Source: Candidatus Wolframiiraptor gerlachensis (GTDB lineage Archaea > Thermoproteota > Nitrososphaeria_A > Caldarchaeales > Wolframiiraptoraceae). Taken from it: a stretch of 64,000 bases of DNA. Under the pieces are notes generated by a model. It saw only the letters and a list, made by a program, of their open reading frames with translations. It was not told the DNA's origin and did not search any database. Made by a program: the position numbers and the translations under genes. Position 1 is the stretch's first letter; every line of letters begins with the position of its first letter. The stretch spans positions 85,571 to 149,570 of the forward strand of contig JAJPCT020000016.1 in assembly GCA_021323375.2 (NCBI GenBank). Direction: 5' to 3'. Shown here piece after piece: positions 1-8,001 of this stretch.

Positions 1-104
1 GCATCCACAAGGAAAAGAGGATACACATGAGGGACGCGGCATATGTGAGGGCCGTCACAAGAGTATACGAGGCGATGAAGGCACGCGGATGGGTGAAAAA
101 ATAG
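1..104 (+). CDS. C-terminal end of a probable glutamate dehydrogenase (partial)
   Basis: Reading frame 3 (from base 3) is open from the left edge to a TAG at 102-104. It encodes 33 residues ending in AAYVRAVTRVYEAMKARGWV plus two lysines. This pattern matches the C-terminal helix of hexameric Glu/Leu/Phe dehydrogenases, where an A-Y-V-x-A-x-x-R-V-Y-x-A-M motif precedes the terminal GWV. If correct, the enzyme interconverts glutamate and 2-oxoglutarate in the cytoplasm. The catalytic domain lies outside the window, so the call rests on the tail only. The gene converges on the aspartic-protease pseudogene and S19 on the other strand. Confidence 0.55.
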   Translation, partial: IHKEKRIHMRDAAYVRAVTRVYEAMKARGWVKK

Positions 105-158
105 AAATCCCCAACCCCTATCTCTCAAAATCATCCATCTTTAATTAGGAGAATCTCT

Positions 159-517
159 TCAGACGAGCATCATTCGCATAGACCTAAGTTCCCGCTTAAA
201 TGGGTCTAGAATAAGCCCGAGAATCTCTAGCGTTACTGCACCTAGAACAGGCTGATCACCCTCCTCCCCCAATACTACTGGAGTATGCCCCTCGCCCTGC
301 GGCAGGATAATATAGTACTCTGAGACCTTCCTCCTCATCCTTGTCCCATCCGCAAGGATAAATTCATGTTCTCGAATGGGTTTTAGCCCTATCTTCCTCC
401 AGACATTGCGGGGAGAACAGTATACGTGGCTCCGCTATCAATGAGGAAAGAGAGTTCCTCCTCTCCCGTTGGTCCTCTTACGATCCCCTCAACATGTACT
501 AGGCCTAAAGTTTCTCA
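159..517 (-). pseudogene. Frameshifted clan AA (retropepsin-like) aspartic protease
   Basis: Two overlapping minus-strand frames give one protein. The upstream frame carries FLIDSGATYTVLP (the catalytic D-S/T-G-A motif followed by LP). The downstream frame continues RNVWRKIGLKP, then LADGTRM and VLGAVTLEILGLILDPFKREL, ending at a TGA at 159-161. Adding one C to a C4 run near base 411 would join them as LP-RNVWRKIG. No start codon precedes the first frame after its in-frame stop. The family is a short single-domain protease, about 120 residues; an intact relative lies at 60225-60587. The lack of a start plus the frameshift suggests decay, although a base-calling error in the C run is possible. 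Confidence 0.6.
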
Positions 518-550
518 AAGGCTCTTTTTGGAGTTAGGGGTATTAAAGCG

Positions 551-964
551 TTACTTGAGTGGGACGTACATGCTGGATCTTGTCGCCCCCACTCCGGCTT
601 TTCCATGCTTCACCTGTTTGCATGTTATCGCGAATTCTCCCAGCCTATGCCCTATCATCTCGGGCTTTATCTCAACCGGGACGAATTCCTTCCCATTGTA
701 TACGTGTATTGTTAAGCCGACCATCTCAGGCAGGATCACCATGTCCCTCGCATGTGTCTTGATAGGCTTCTTCGGCTTCTCACCCCTCTTCAGCATCTCA
801 TTCGCCTCTCTCACCTTCTCGAGAAGCCTTAGCTGGACGTGGTTCAGGCCGCGCATAAGGCTCCTCCTCATCCTACTTGGCAGTAGCTTTATGAACTGAT
901 CCATGCTCATCTGCCTAAGCTCATCCAGCGTGTAGCCTCTGTAGGTGAACTCCCGCCTTGATAT
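551..964 (-). CDS. rpsS: Small ribosomal subunit protein uS19
   Basis: uS19 binds 16S rRNA in the 30S head. The product has [15 protein letters not shown], then [14 protein letters not shown], then the core [18 protein letters not shown] and a C-terminal GAGAT-like stretch ([13 protein letters not shown]). The first in-frame ATG (910) would remove the conserved EFTYRG block, so translation must begin upstream. The only in-frame candidate after the preceding stop is an ATA at 962-964, seven bases after a good GGTGA Shine-Dalgarno; this gives 137 residues, normal for archaea. A GTG at 972-974 in another frame plus a 1-nt indel is the alternative. Unusually, S19 is not next to L2 or L22: about 4.9 kb of accessory DNA separates it from L2, and an aspartic-protease pseudogene follows it. 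Confidence 0.9.
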   Translation of the reverse strand: MSRREFTYRGYTLDELRQMSMDQFIKLLPSRMRRSLMRGLNHVQLRLLEKVREANEMLKRGEKPKKPIKTHARDMVILPEMVGLTIHVYNGKEFVPVEIKPEMIGHRLGEFAITCKQVKHGKAGVGATRSSMYVPLK

Positions 965-1038
965 AGGGCTTCACCTTCCTTTTTATCAGCTGACATGTTA
1001 ATAAAGATAATGGGGGTCTGCTAAGACGCTCATGTCCA

Positions 1039-1251
1039 TCAACCTACCTCCCAGAACCTCTTTCTACATGCTTCGCATACTACCTGAACAATCCGGCTAT
1101 CTACTATGACCGCATAACTCCTAACCCTCTCCTTAAGCCCCCTCTTTGTTAAAGCTATAAGACTTCCACATAGATCACATACCGCCTCGTACCTCTCAAT
1201 ATGTAAGACCTCTCTGATCCTGCCTTTCTTATCAACAGTCGTGATTATCAA
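1039..1251 (-). CDS. Small zinc-binding protein with two CxxC pairs
   Basis: The 70-residue product has Cys25-x2-Cys28 and Cys59-x2-Cys62, consistent with a single zinc knuckle, and a basic stretch between them (KRGLKERVRS). I do not recognise the family. Decayed relatives occur at about 30784-30990 (motifs EAVCNLCRS and ICEECRK) and about 24089-24165 (GCRKRFWGW), so this is a small repeated gene. Two of the three copies lie just upstream of, and divergent from, an IS110-like element, which suggests it may travel with the element as an accessory gene. Function is unknown. Confidence 0.6.
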   Translation of the reverse strand: MIITTVDKKGRIREVLHIERYEAVCDLCGSLIALTKRGLKERVRSYAVIVDSRIVQVVCEACRKRFWEVG

Positions 1252-1325
1252 GAGGTCTTAAGGCGAATTCCTGAACCCTTGGGTCTCCATCAATAGGTGC
1301 TAGGATGATCATCCTAGCATCCATC

Positions 1326-1649
1326 CTAGACCACTCCCACCACTTTATCCCCCTCTAGGATCACTGTCTCACCACCCCAGACACTCCTAACAAGGCTCTT
1401 GGTCTCCCTCATATTCTCACTTAAATACGCGGAGTCCCCATACTCGTTGAAGGCACTAATAGTGAAGATCTTAGACTTGGGGTCATAGACTACTGTAACG
1501 GCTATGCATCCGAAGCCCGGCCTGAACCTGCTCCTAAGCCTTCTTATCCGCCTATAACACTCCTCGTATACCTTATCATACGCCCGACACCTGACAAACA
1601 GGCCGTCTATGCCTTTTGGAAGGGGCTTCTCGGCTGGCCTGCCGCACAC
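1326..1649 (-). CDS. Hypothetical protein, 107 residues
   Basis: A minus-strand ORF begins with MCGRPAEKPLPKG and ends with VILEGDKVVGVV. It has a basic helix (YRRIRRLRSRFRPG), a hydrophobic strand (CIAVTVVYD) and several Cys residues, but no known motif. It sits between the zinc-knuckle gene and a tiny membrane ORF in the inserted region between S19 and L2. Codon use resembles the surrounding GC-rich DNA. It is probably a plasmid- or virus-derived gene, but this rests on context only. Confidence 0.4.
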   Translation of the reverse strand: MCGRPAEKPLPKGIDGLFVRCRAYDKVYEECYRRIRRLRSRFRPGFGCIAVTVVYDPKSKIFTISAFNEYGDSAYLSENMRETKSLVRSVWGGETVILEGDKVVGVV

Positions 1650-1651
1650 GT

Positions 1652-1741
1652 ATGCATGTTTTCGGCCTGCTGATACTGCTGACGATCCTAGCCGTCGCGC
1701 TGTACTCCTACCTGCTCATCTACGGGGCGATTGCGGCATGA
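1652..1741 (+). CDS. Tiny single-pass membrane protein (29 residues)
   Basis: An ATG at 1652 opens a 29-codon frame whose product is almost entirely one hydrophobic helix: MHVFGLLILLTILAVALYSY and then LLIYGAIAA. It starts divergently from the 107-residue gene. Tiny one-helix proteins are common in archaeal viruses and plasmids, so this could be a relic of the integrated element. The following stretch (1742-1874) contains another hydrophobic run, LWWIILSLMLPFIAG, interrupted by an in-frame TAG, which suggests more decayed membrane genes. No family is recognised. Confidence 0.35.
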   Translation: MHVFGLLILLTILAVALYSYLLIYGAIAA

Positions 1742-1874
1742 GGGCGTTGAAGAGGATTCTATCTAAGGGTCGCCGAGGCCGTCGGCGAGGCCCTGCCGTC
1801 GGGGATCATAGACCCCTAGATCCTCTGGTGGATCATCCTATCGCTAATGCTGCCATTTATTGCTGGCCGGAGTG

Positions 1875-2244
1875 ATGTGGATGGCCGAGAAGGGATTTAT
1901 AGTTTATGGAGGCTCCGACCTAAGGAGGCTGCTGAGGGATGTTGAGGATCGGTATGGCGGCGCGTTCGACGAGCTCGGGCCCGGGCGCCGCCCAGGACTT
2001 CAAGCATATGATCGACTGCGTTGACGGCTTTCTGGATCTCTTGGCGGATCCGAGGGCGGACTCCAGGGTCAAGCTGATAGACTATGCGAGGATCAGGGAT
2101 GATGTCTTCGAGTTCTGCCGGTTCTACGCCGGGTGGCTGGGAAATCCATTGATGGAGAGGCTGAGGCATGAGATATATGAGCTGTTGGAGGAGGCCATAG
2201 AATGGTGGGGAGAGCAGGATGTCCTCGACATCATGGGGTGCTGA
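1875..2244 (+). pseudogene. Frameshifted hypothetical protein directly upstream of the transposase
   Basis: The first frame starts with MWMAEKGFIVYGGSDLRRLL and continues to DRYGGAFDELGPG. The continuation lies in the other frame as AAQDFKHMIDCVDGFLDLLAD and on to EWWGEQDVLDIMGC, ending at 2244. The switch falls in the GGGCCCGGGCG run near 1977-1987. Joined, the product is about 122 residues, acidic, with predicted helices and a Trp-rich C-terminus. Its stop lies 16 bases before the transposase start, and the intervening GGAGGAGGTGAT is a strong Shine-Dalgarno, so the two genes would be read together. No family is recognised. It could be an accessory gene of the element. Confidence 0.45.
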
Positions 2245-2260
2245 GGAGGAGGTGATATGA

Positions 2261-3121
2261 ATGGCCAGGGTCTATTATGTTGATACCGCCATTCCCAGCG
2301 ACAGGAAGAAGAGAAGGAAGAATAAGACGCATGTGGTCTTCGACGGGGATAGGACGTTTAAGGTGAATAGGCTGACAGAGCTGGAAGACGCCGGCGAGGT
2401 ATTCATTGACACGTTATTCCCGGAGATCTATGATGAGGTCGTGGAATTGTTGAGGAGGGGTGTTAGGGTGTATCTGCTGAAGGACGCCACCAAGCTGAAG
2501 AGGCTGAGAATGGAGAACAATTTGAAGAAGACTGATGAGAATGATGCTATGCTACTTTCAAGGATTCCTCAATGCAGCTTCAAGCAGATCACATTCAAGG
2601 AAATGATACTGTTAAGACTAATCGAGGAGTATGAGAGATATGTTGAGTGGCGGATGGTCATCCGGCGATGGTATCAAATCCACCCATTAAACTCCTTCAA
2701 AGAGTGTATTAGAGAACTCCGCTCCCTATGCGAGCGCCATGCCCGCAAGATTATTAGAGAAGTTAGGAATGATGAAAGCTATGGAACAATATATAGAGCG
2801 GCATGTGAAGCGCTGGGGATCGAGAATAGTGTTCATGTCGCGATATTAATAGTAAAGCTACCACTAAACTGGAAACTCGCCAAATTAAAGGGATTGCTGG
2901 GACTAACGCCACACAGCAAAAAACACAAAAAATATAACCATAAACTACGCGCAAATCTTTCAAACATTGCCGCGAATATTTACTTGAACTACAAGCGATT
3001 AAAGACTAAACCAGAGATTCTACAAGGACTCGAGAACCTTCCAATGAGGAAAACAATTTTTCGGTTAGAGATAAGGATACTGAAGGCATTGAAGAGAGCC
3101 AAAGTTGCCGGCGAGTGGTAA
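2261..3121 (+). CDS. Divergent IS110-family (DEDD) transposase
   Basis: This 286-residue protein has a RuvC-like N-terminal half: VYYVDT (Asp8), an acidic site in FIDTLFPEIYDE (about 50-58), and KKTDENDA (Asp92, Asp95), matching the D-E-D-D signature of IS110 recombinases. The C-terminal half contains LNWKLAKLKGLLGLTP and NHKLRANLSNIAANIY, corresponding to the Tnp_20 domain that carries the catalytic serine (Ser in ANLSNIA is a candidate). It differs from textbook IS110 enzymes in lacking the usual E-x-T-G motif. IS110 recombinases act with a structured guide RNA; a strong candidate lies directly downstream. The start is fixed by GGAGGTGAT. The frame is intact, so the copy may be active. Confidence 0.7.
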   Translation: MARVYYVDTAIPSDRKKRRKNKTHVVFDGDRTFKVNRLTELEDAGEVFIDTLFPEIYDEVVELLRRGVRVYLLKDATKLKRLRMENNLKKTDENDAMLLSRIPQCSFKQITFKEMILLRLIEEYERYVEWRMVIRRWYQIHPLNSFKECIRELRSLCERHARKIIREVRNDESYGTIYRAACEALGIENSVHVAILIVKLPLNWKLAKLKGLLGLTPHSKKHKKYNHKLRANLSNIAANIYLNYKRLKTKPEILQGLENLPMRKTIFRLEIRILKALKRAKVAGEW

Positions 3122-3254
3122 AAGCTACGCCAGTAGGTTGAGGTGAATTTCCGCCATAGACTTATAAGTCTATGGTGGTTGCGCGGGAGTTCCTACTGGC
3201 GTAGCTACTAGAACCGCCGGCCAGCCACCCCCTTCTCTCCCTTTTTCCCCACCT
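3122..3254 (+). ncRNA. Structured RNA-like tail of the IS110-like element (bridge-RNA candidate)
   Basis: Two bases after the transposase stop, AGCTACGCCAGTAGG (3123-3137) pairs perfectly with CCTACTGGCGTAGCT (3192-3206). Nested inside is a hairpin at 3151-3178 with CCGCC/GGTGG at its base and the palindrome CCATAGACTTATAAGTCTAT plus GG. The homologous position in the second copy (31564-31663) has the same architecture with different stem sequences that still pair, including the same G-U pair in the CCGCC/GGTGG stem. The unit ends in GCCGGCCAGCC and a T5 tract. In the IS1111 group of IS110 elements the guide RNA is encoded downstream of the recombinase, so this placement is sensible. Transcription is not shown by the sequence. 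Confidence 0.5.
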
Positions 3255-3351
3255 AATGCATAAATGCTAATAGCAGTTGATACGTAGAAATAGTATATCT
3301 TAAAGAGGGCCGGTAGATCAACCAAGAGAGCTTCTAAGCCCCACCAAAACA

Positions 3352-3398
3352 TCCACCTTACACATAGGAAGTCATAGGTTCAAATCCCGTCCAGTCCA
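3352..3398 (+). pseudogene. Decayed 3' half of a tRNA gene (probably tRNA-Val)
   Basis: The segment reads like a tRNA from the anticodon loop on: CTTACAC (anticodon TAC if intact), a degenerate stem, AAGTC as variable loop, a T-arm with GGTTCAAATCCC, and CCAGTCC plus discriminator A. The anticodon stem and the 5' strand of the T-stem have mismatches, and no matching 5' half (which would begin GGACTGG) is present upstream. Such 3' fragments are left by integrases that use tRNA genes as attachment sites, so it may mark one edge of the DNA inserted between L2 and S19. Confidence is moderate because the fragment is short. Confidence 0.4.
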
Positions 3399-3583
3399 AT
3401 TTTAATCACCAGCCTACCCTATAATAAAAAGCTAAAGCTTTAGAAAATTCGCCCCCTCATTATTTTATCAAAGCTCATGTATGGCTAGAGTAAAAAAGAT
3501 AACCAGAACTCCCTTGGCACAGGTCATTCTCAGCGAGCCCAAGATTTAAGGATATACAGCGCCCCCGGTGCTTTCCTAATGGC

Positions 3584-4540
3584 CTAGCTTGGGGCATCCT
3601 TCACCCCAGTTCTTCTCGAGAGTTGTGGGAGCATCTTCTCAACCGCCTTCACTACCAGCAGCGCTAGTATAGTCGAGAAGAGTGTTTGGCCGAAGACATC
3701 CCTTGCATAGGATATTATGGCGACTGGGAGCCCCTTTATGAAGACGTTTACGATGAAGTATATTGTCGCCATGTAAATGCCGCTCGCGAGGAGTATCGCC
3801 GCTTGCAGGGGCATACTTCTACCCTTACCGAGGCCTGCTATCATCCCCTCTCCCCCATGAGCTATTATCGTGATGAACCATCTCGGGTACCCTATTATCA
3901 GATCCGCTATCAGTGGGCCTATCGCGCCGACGAGCCCTCCAACCCTAGACCCATAAAGGAGGGCTGCCGCGAATATTGCTGTATCGCCTATGTTCGTGTA
4001 TCCGCCCGTAGGCGATGGGAAGAATGATCCGGTGAATGCCGTCAGCACGGCTGCCATTGCGGATAATGATGTCGCGGCCGCGAGCTCAACACTGGTAAAC
4101 CTCAGGATCGGCTCTGCGCGGCCGAACCTTAAGATGATAGCCGCCTCGACTGCTAACATGATGATCGCGGGGGCTAGAAGCATGTCGCCGAGCATAGAAG
4201 ATGGGTAATCGAAGGCGCGCGGTAGAATCGGCAATACAATCGTCGAGATGAGTGCTAGGATAGCAATATATCCACACCATTTAACACGCCTTCTGAGGAA
4301 GATGCTACTGGAAGAGATCGCGGCTAGGATCGAGGTCGCTGAGAAAGCTAGGTAGAGCGGCACCCTGATCTTCTCCGCATCAGGCAGGGAGATCGCGGAC
4401 AATATGTCGGAGACGCCGAGATGTTTCAAGATTATTGAGAGCTGAATCCCTACGCTCGCCGCGATTAGAGACATGGTCAAGGCCATTATGATTATTATCG
4501 TCCATAAGATCCTCTTATCCAGCTCTAGTGTGGATTTCAT
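3584..4540 (-). CDS. ECF-type transporter S component with an extra N-terminal membrane domain
   Basis: The 318-residue polytopic protein has an N-terminal domain of about 160 residues with four or five hydrophobic helices. The C-terminal part carries GGYTNIGDTAIFAAALLYG and GGLVGAIGPLIADLI, followed by ITIIAHGGEGMIAGLGKG. That pattern is typical of substrate-binding S components of energy-coupling-factor vitamin or metal transporters, which are usually about 180-200 residues and work with a shared ATPase-T module. No EcfA or EcfT gene is near, so the module must be elsewhere. Substrate is unknown. It is co-directional with the MFS gene upstream, 97 bp away, in the accessory block that splits the ribosomal-protein cluster. 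Confidence 0.65.
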   Translation of the reverse strand: MKSTLELDKRILWTIIIIMALTMSLIAASVGIQLSIILKHLGVSDILSAISLPDAEKIRVPLYLAFSATSILAAISSSSIFLRRRVKWCGYIAILALISTIVLPILPRAFDYPSSMLGDMLLAPAIIMLAVEAAIILRFGRAEPILRFTSVELAAATSLSAMAAVLTAFTGSFFPSPTGGYTNIGDTAIFAAALLYGSRVGGLVGAIGPLIADLIIGYPRWFITIIAHGGEGMIAGLGKGRSMPLQAAILLASGIYMATIYFIVNVFIKGLPVAIISYARDVFGQTLFSTILALLVVKAVEKMLPQLSRRTGVKDAPS

Positions 4541-4637
4541 GCCCCAGCTACCTCAAGAAGTGTTTTTGCCGATATTTATCCGAAGCGTATGAAGCTCATG
4601 GTTAGTATTGTCGAGCGCGCTTCTGGTATAGGGGCGA

Positions 4638-5798
4638 TCATGTGCCTAGGATTCTTACAAGCCTGCTCGCGAGAATCACTGCTATGGCCGGGTAGATGCA
4701 TAAGCTCGCAAATGCCGTGGAAAGCGGTATCGCATTGAGTAGTAGGGCTATGATGATGGGTCCGAAGAGGTTTCCAACATCCCATGATGTCAGGTATATC
4801 GAGTTACCTAGTATCCTGAGGTTCGGTCTTACGACATGGGCTGTTATCGTCGCGGTTAATGGAAATGTGAGGCCATGCGCCATCGCGATGAGGTAGAGCC
4901 CGATTATGAAGAGCAGCGTGCATGGTGCTAGGCCGGCGATCAGCGCGCCGATGGCGCAGGAGGCCATAGAGGCCTCGAGAAACCTGACAATATTGATCCT
5001 GCCCATGTATCTCGATAATATTGTCCGGGTTATGTATGTGATCAGGTAGTAGCCAGTGAATATTGCTAGGATGAGATGATCTGGGATTCCAAGCTCTATG
5101 CTCGCCTTCAACGGGCCATATGCGAAAATCCCTCCAATAGCTATTGAGTAGAGGAGGTATAGGAGTGTTGGGAGGAGGAGCGGCTCTCTGAGAACATCCT
5201 TGATCATGGATGATGTTATCTTCGAGTAATATGATTCCTCCCAGAGCGGCGGCCTAGTCTTTGCGAATACCGTTCCGAGGAGGACTGCGATCAAGCTGAT
5301 CAACGCAGCGGAGGCCATGAGCATCCTCAGATCCATTAGGTAGCTAAGGGCCACGCCGATTGCTGGCCCAGTCCAGAGGCCGAGAGCAACATAGGCAGTG
5401 TAATCCGCAACCGACTTCCGAGCCTCCTCCGGCGCCATTATCAGGCTTGCGAGCGAGAGAGTTAAGGTGTAGTTCAGGGCGAATGTAACTCCCTGCAGCA
5501 CCCTGAAGACCCCCAGCATCCAAGATGTCGTGCTGATCGCGTAGCCGAGCAGGGCCACGGTATTCAACGTTATCCCGAGGACAAGTATCCTCAGCGCATT
5601 CCTCCTCACCGCAAGCATTGACGCAGGTATCCTGCTGAGCGCGGAGGCCACTGCCGCTAAGGATACCAGTATTCCGACCTCGCTCTCCGACGCCCCTAGA
5701 ACCGAGTATATGTAGACGGGCAAGATCGGGCCAATAATCTCATATGAGAGGGTAAACGTGAACGTTGTGTAATTGAGGAGCCTTTGATGCCATCTCAT
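4638..5798 (-). CDS. Major facilitator superfamily transporter
   Basis: This 386-residue membrane protein has about twelve hydrophobic helices. The N-terminal half has GPILPVYIYSVLGASESEVGI followed by helix 2 and the short basic A-loop SRIPASMLAVRRN, and GLWTGPAIGVALSYLMDLR matches helix 5 of drug/sugar MFS carriers. The second half begins near 205 after a charged central loop. Substrate cannot be assigned. The gene starts 65 bp downstream of the L2 stop on the same strand, so it may be transcribed from the ribosomal-protein promoter, an unusual position for a carrier. Confidence 0.8.
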   Translation of the reverse strand: MRWHQRLLNYTTFTFTLSYEIIGPILPVYIYSVLGASESEVGILVSLAAVASALSRIPASMLAVRRNALRILVLGITLNTVALLGYAISTTSWMLGVFRVLQGVTFALNYTLTLSLASLIMAPEEARKSVADYTAYVALGLWTGPAIGVALSYLMDLRMLMASAALISLIAVLLGTVFAKTRPPLWEESYYSKITSSMIKDVLREPLLLPTLLYLLYSIAIGGIFAYGPLKASIELGIPDHLILAIFTGYYLITYITRTILSRYMGRINIVRFLEASMASCAIGALIAGLAPCTLLFIIGLYLIAMAHGLTFPLTATITAHVVRPNLRILGNSIYLTSWDVGNLFGPIIIALLLNAIPLSTAFASLCIYPAIAVILASRLVRILGT

Positions 5799-5863
5799 AA
5801 TAGGTCGGGACTGATATCCTTAATATCCCCGATAATAAACCTTGAAGAATGGAGAATTGGGCA

Positions 5864-6589
5864 CTACTTCTTCTTCCTGCCGGTTCTCCTTGCCGCGATG
5901 TAGCCAACCTTTCTCCCAGGCGGCGCGTTTCTAGACACCGTCTCAGGTCTTCCAAGCTTCTTCCGAGTTCCACCGAATGGATGGTATGCGGCGGCCATCG
6001 CGACACCGCGGACCCTCGGATACGTTGCAACTCTATGTTTCGCCACCATCCAGTGATGCTTCTTACCAGCCTTTAGGAAGGGCTTATCCCGTATCCCCCC
6101 GCCTGCGACAACACCTATCATCGCGAGACACTTAGAGCTTAGCTCTATAACCTTCTTCGATGGCAGCGAGACTATCGTCCTATCACCAAGCTGTGATGTG
6201 ACGGTCGCGTATGTCCCGGGCGCTCGGACGAGCTTGCCACCATCCCCTGGCTTATGCTCTATCATCGAGACCTCCGTTCCCTCGGGGATCTTGGCTAGCG
6301 GAAGGATGTTGCCCGGAGCTATCGTCGCCTGCTCGCCCATCTCGATAACCTGGCCCACATACATCCCCTCAACAGCCACGACCGGGAAAGTCTCGCCATT
6401 CTCCAAGGCGATTAGGGCTACTGGAGCGCCCCTACCGGGATCATGATCCAGCTCAACCACCCTGCCGAGCAGGAGCCCAGACTGCGAGATTAGCTGAGAC
6501 GGGTAGCCGACGGCATACTTCCGCCTAAGCGATGCCCTGAAAGTCGGCGAACCCCTACCCAGCCTCTGAGCCCTAATCCGCTTACCCAT
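5864..6589 (-). CDS. rplB: Large ribosomal subunit protein uL2
   Basis: uL2 is a core 23S rRNA-binding protein needed for subunit association and peptidyl transfer. The 241-residue product starts MGKRIRAQRLGRGSPTFRA, has the OB/SH3-like middle (DPGRGAPVALI, GTEVSMIEHKPGDGGKLVRA) and ends with AAYHPFGG, whose His (about residue 203) corresponds to the functionally important His of bacterial L2, then PPGRKVGYIAARRTGRKKK. Length is normal for archaea. It follows L23 after a 238-bp gap rather than the usual few bases, and S19, its normal downstream neighbour, is displaced by about 4.9 kb. Confidence 0.97.
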   Translation of the reverse strand: MGKRIRAQRLGRGSPTFRASLRRKYAVGYPSQLISQSGLLLGRVVELDHDPGRGAPVALIALENGETFPVVAVEGMYVGQVIEMGEQATIAPGNILPLAKIPEGTEVSMIEHKPGDGGKLVRAPGTYATVTSQLGDRTIVSLPSKKVIELSSKCLAMIGVVAGGGIRDKPFLKAGKKHHWMVAKHRVATYPRVRGVAMAAAYHPFGGTRKKLGRPETVSRNAPPGRKVGYIAARRTGRKKK

Positions 6590-6827
6590 CCCCCATCCAC
6601 CGGGATCCTATCCAGTCCACCAGCCCAGACCCCAATTTATTAAATATTTTCGCATCACATGAGCTTCCACTATTAAACCTCCTTTCAGCAAGTTTTCAGC
6701 ATTGAGATGCAAGTTCTAGTTTACTCAGCCTTTTCATTTCGAGCATATTCCTTCTACAAGGGGATATAGTCTTTCAAGAGTTTGAGGAGTCCATCTTTTG
6801 AGGCCGTATTGATCCTCACCCGCCGGG

Positions 6828-7088
6828 TTAGAGTATTCCGAGTTCGACTGCGAGGTCCGCTGCCCTGTATTCTGGCTTTAGCTTGACATATGCCTTCTTC
6901 TCACCTCTTGGCGTTATCATCGTATTCACCTTCTCCACCTTCACGCCATAGAGTTCCTCGACTGCCCTCTTTACATCGGCCTTGGTCGCTCTCAAGTCGA
7001 CTATGAAGGTGAGCTTATTCTCTTTCTCGATTAGCGAGACTGCGTCCTGTGTTATCACGATCCTCTTGATTACTTCGGAGGCCCTCAT
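6828..7088 (-). CDS. rplW: Large ribosomal subunit protein uL23
   Basis: The 86-residue product has [20 protein letters not shown], then [20 protein letters not shown], then the loop motif [18 protein letters not shown] typical of archaeal/eukaryotic uL23, which lines the polypeptide exit tunnel and docks SRP. It overlaps the L4 stop by 4 nt (ATGA), indicating translational coupling. Length equals the family norm. The 238 bp downstream of it, before L2, contain no gene that I can see. Confidence 0.97.
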   Translation of the reverse strand: MRASEVIKRIVITQDAVSLIEKENKLTFIVDLRATKADVKRAVEELYGVKVEKVNTMITPRGEKKAYVKLKPEYRAADLAVELGIL

Positions 7089-7921
7089 GCCAGACCACCT
7101 AGTATCCTTTCATCCAGCTTTTCTAGGGCGGATCTTGTCCAGATTGTAAGCCTGCCTGGCTTGGCGCCGGGCGCGAGGTGGAGAACGCTTAGATCCTTCA
7201 GCTTCACGACCTCGACACCGGGAATGTTCTCCGCTGCCTCCTCGATTCCGCGATCCTCGAGTATAACTATCAGCGGCCCGACCCTCCGCTTATATCTTCG
7301 GCCCCTCCGCTTACCCTTCCCAGCCCTAACCTTCTTCTTGCTACATCTCTTGAGTTCCTCGCCAAGCCCTATCTTCTCCAAGAATTCTCGAACCCCCCTA
7401 GTCTTTGCGATAGACTGGAGCGCATCATCAACGACTATTGGGAGCGGGAGGTCTTCCGGGATCTTATGCCCCCTAGCCTTAACCGCCTCTCTATCTGCCG
7501 TGAATGCTATCGCCACGGCGAGCGCCGCCCTCTTCTCCTTCTCATTGAGATCCTTGTGGATCTTCTTTTCCGGCACCGGTGGGTGTCCCGGTCTACCGCC
7601 TACGGCCGAGTTAATCATCCCGCCCGCCATCGCCTTGCCAGTACCATGAGCTCTTATCCGGGATACTCTGGCTACTCCATAGCCCGCTCCAAGCGACTCA
7701 ACCGAGTACTTGTGGCCCGAGCCCTTGAACGTGCCCTTAGGCTGTAGGACATGGGTCTGGAGATGTATGAAGGCCCTCCAGACCAAGTCCTCCCTGAGCG
7801 GGGCCAAGAAGGTCTTGGGGAGCGTGATCTCGCTGACCCTGTTACCGGCTAGATCTAGGACGGGCACTCTCCTTTCGCCCACCCTAGAAGCATTCATCAG
7901 TAGCTCAACCAGCAGGCTCAT
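7085..7921 (-). CDS. rplD: Large ribosomal subunit protein uL4
   Basis: This 278-residue archaeal/eukaryotic-type L4 contains the long internal loop with [20 protein letters not shown] and [20 protein letters not shown], which reaches into the exit tunnel, followed by a Lys-rich loop ([20 protein letters not shown]) and the C-terminal ARL-like sequence [20 protein letters not shown]. It is coupled to L23 through a 4-nt overlap. Upstream, a HEPN pseudogene on the opposite strand separates it from L3 by about 550 bp, so L4 probably needs its own promoter or transcription through that insert. Confidence 0.97.
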   Translation of the reverse strand: MSLLVELLMNASRVGERRVPVLDLAGNRVSEITLPKTFLAPLREDLVWRAFIHLQTHVLQPKGTFKGSGHKYSVESLGAGYGVARVSRIRAHGTGKAMAGGMINSAVGGRPGHPPVPEKKIHKDLNEKEKRAALAVAIAFTADREAVKARGHKIPEDLPLPIVVDDALQSIAKTRGVREFLEKIGLGEELKRCSKKKVRAGKGKRRGRRYKRRVGPLIVILEDRGIEEAAENIPGVEVVKLKDLSVLHLAPGAKPGRLTIWTRSALEKLDERILGGLA

Positions 7922-8001
7922 CCTAGGCTTCTAGCCCATAAAGCCCATATTTAAGGCTCTTCAGAGAAATGGTCCAGAAAAACATTCACGCCCCATAGAA
8001 A

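Larger units (their letters stand above)
2245..3254 (+). mobile_element. IS110/IS1111-like insertion element (full-length copy)
   Basis: The unit contains a DEDD-type transposase ORF (2261-3121) and, right after its stop codon, a structured region (3122-3254) ending in a C-rich tract and CCCTTTTTCC. A second, 5'-truncated copy at about 31150-31695 shares the transposase C-terminal half, the post-stop structure and the CGCCGGCCAGCC...CCCTTTTTCC end. As expected for the IS110 group, I see no clear terminal inverted repeats or target-site duplication. The left boundary is uncertain: the frameshifted gene at 1875 and the zinc-knuckle gene at 1039 may also belong to it. Confidence 0.55.

Noticed and set aside
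426..899. 157-codon plus-strand ORF over S19
   Set aside because: It is antisense to the conserved S19 gene and has low-complexity Ser/Pro composition typical of a shadow frame.
1609..1875. 88-codon Arg-rich ORF
   Set aside because: It spans the start of the divergent 107-residue gene and the tiny membrane ORF; its composition looks like translated noise. The shorter hydrophobic frame at 1652 is more protein-like.
3154..3175. 22-nt perfect palindrome as a simple transcription terminator
   Set aside because: It is nested inside a longer stem, repeated with compensatory changes at the second locus, and the T tract lies about 65 nt further on, so a terminator alone does not explain it.
3170..3352. 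60-codon minus-strand ORF
   Set aside because: It reads across the structured tail of the IS element and has no family similarity; RNA structure explains the region better.
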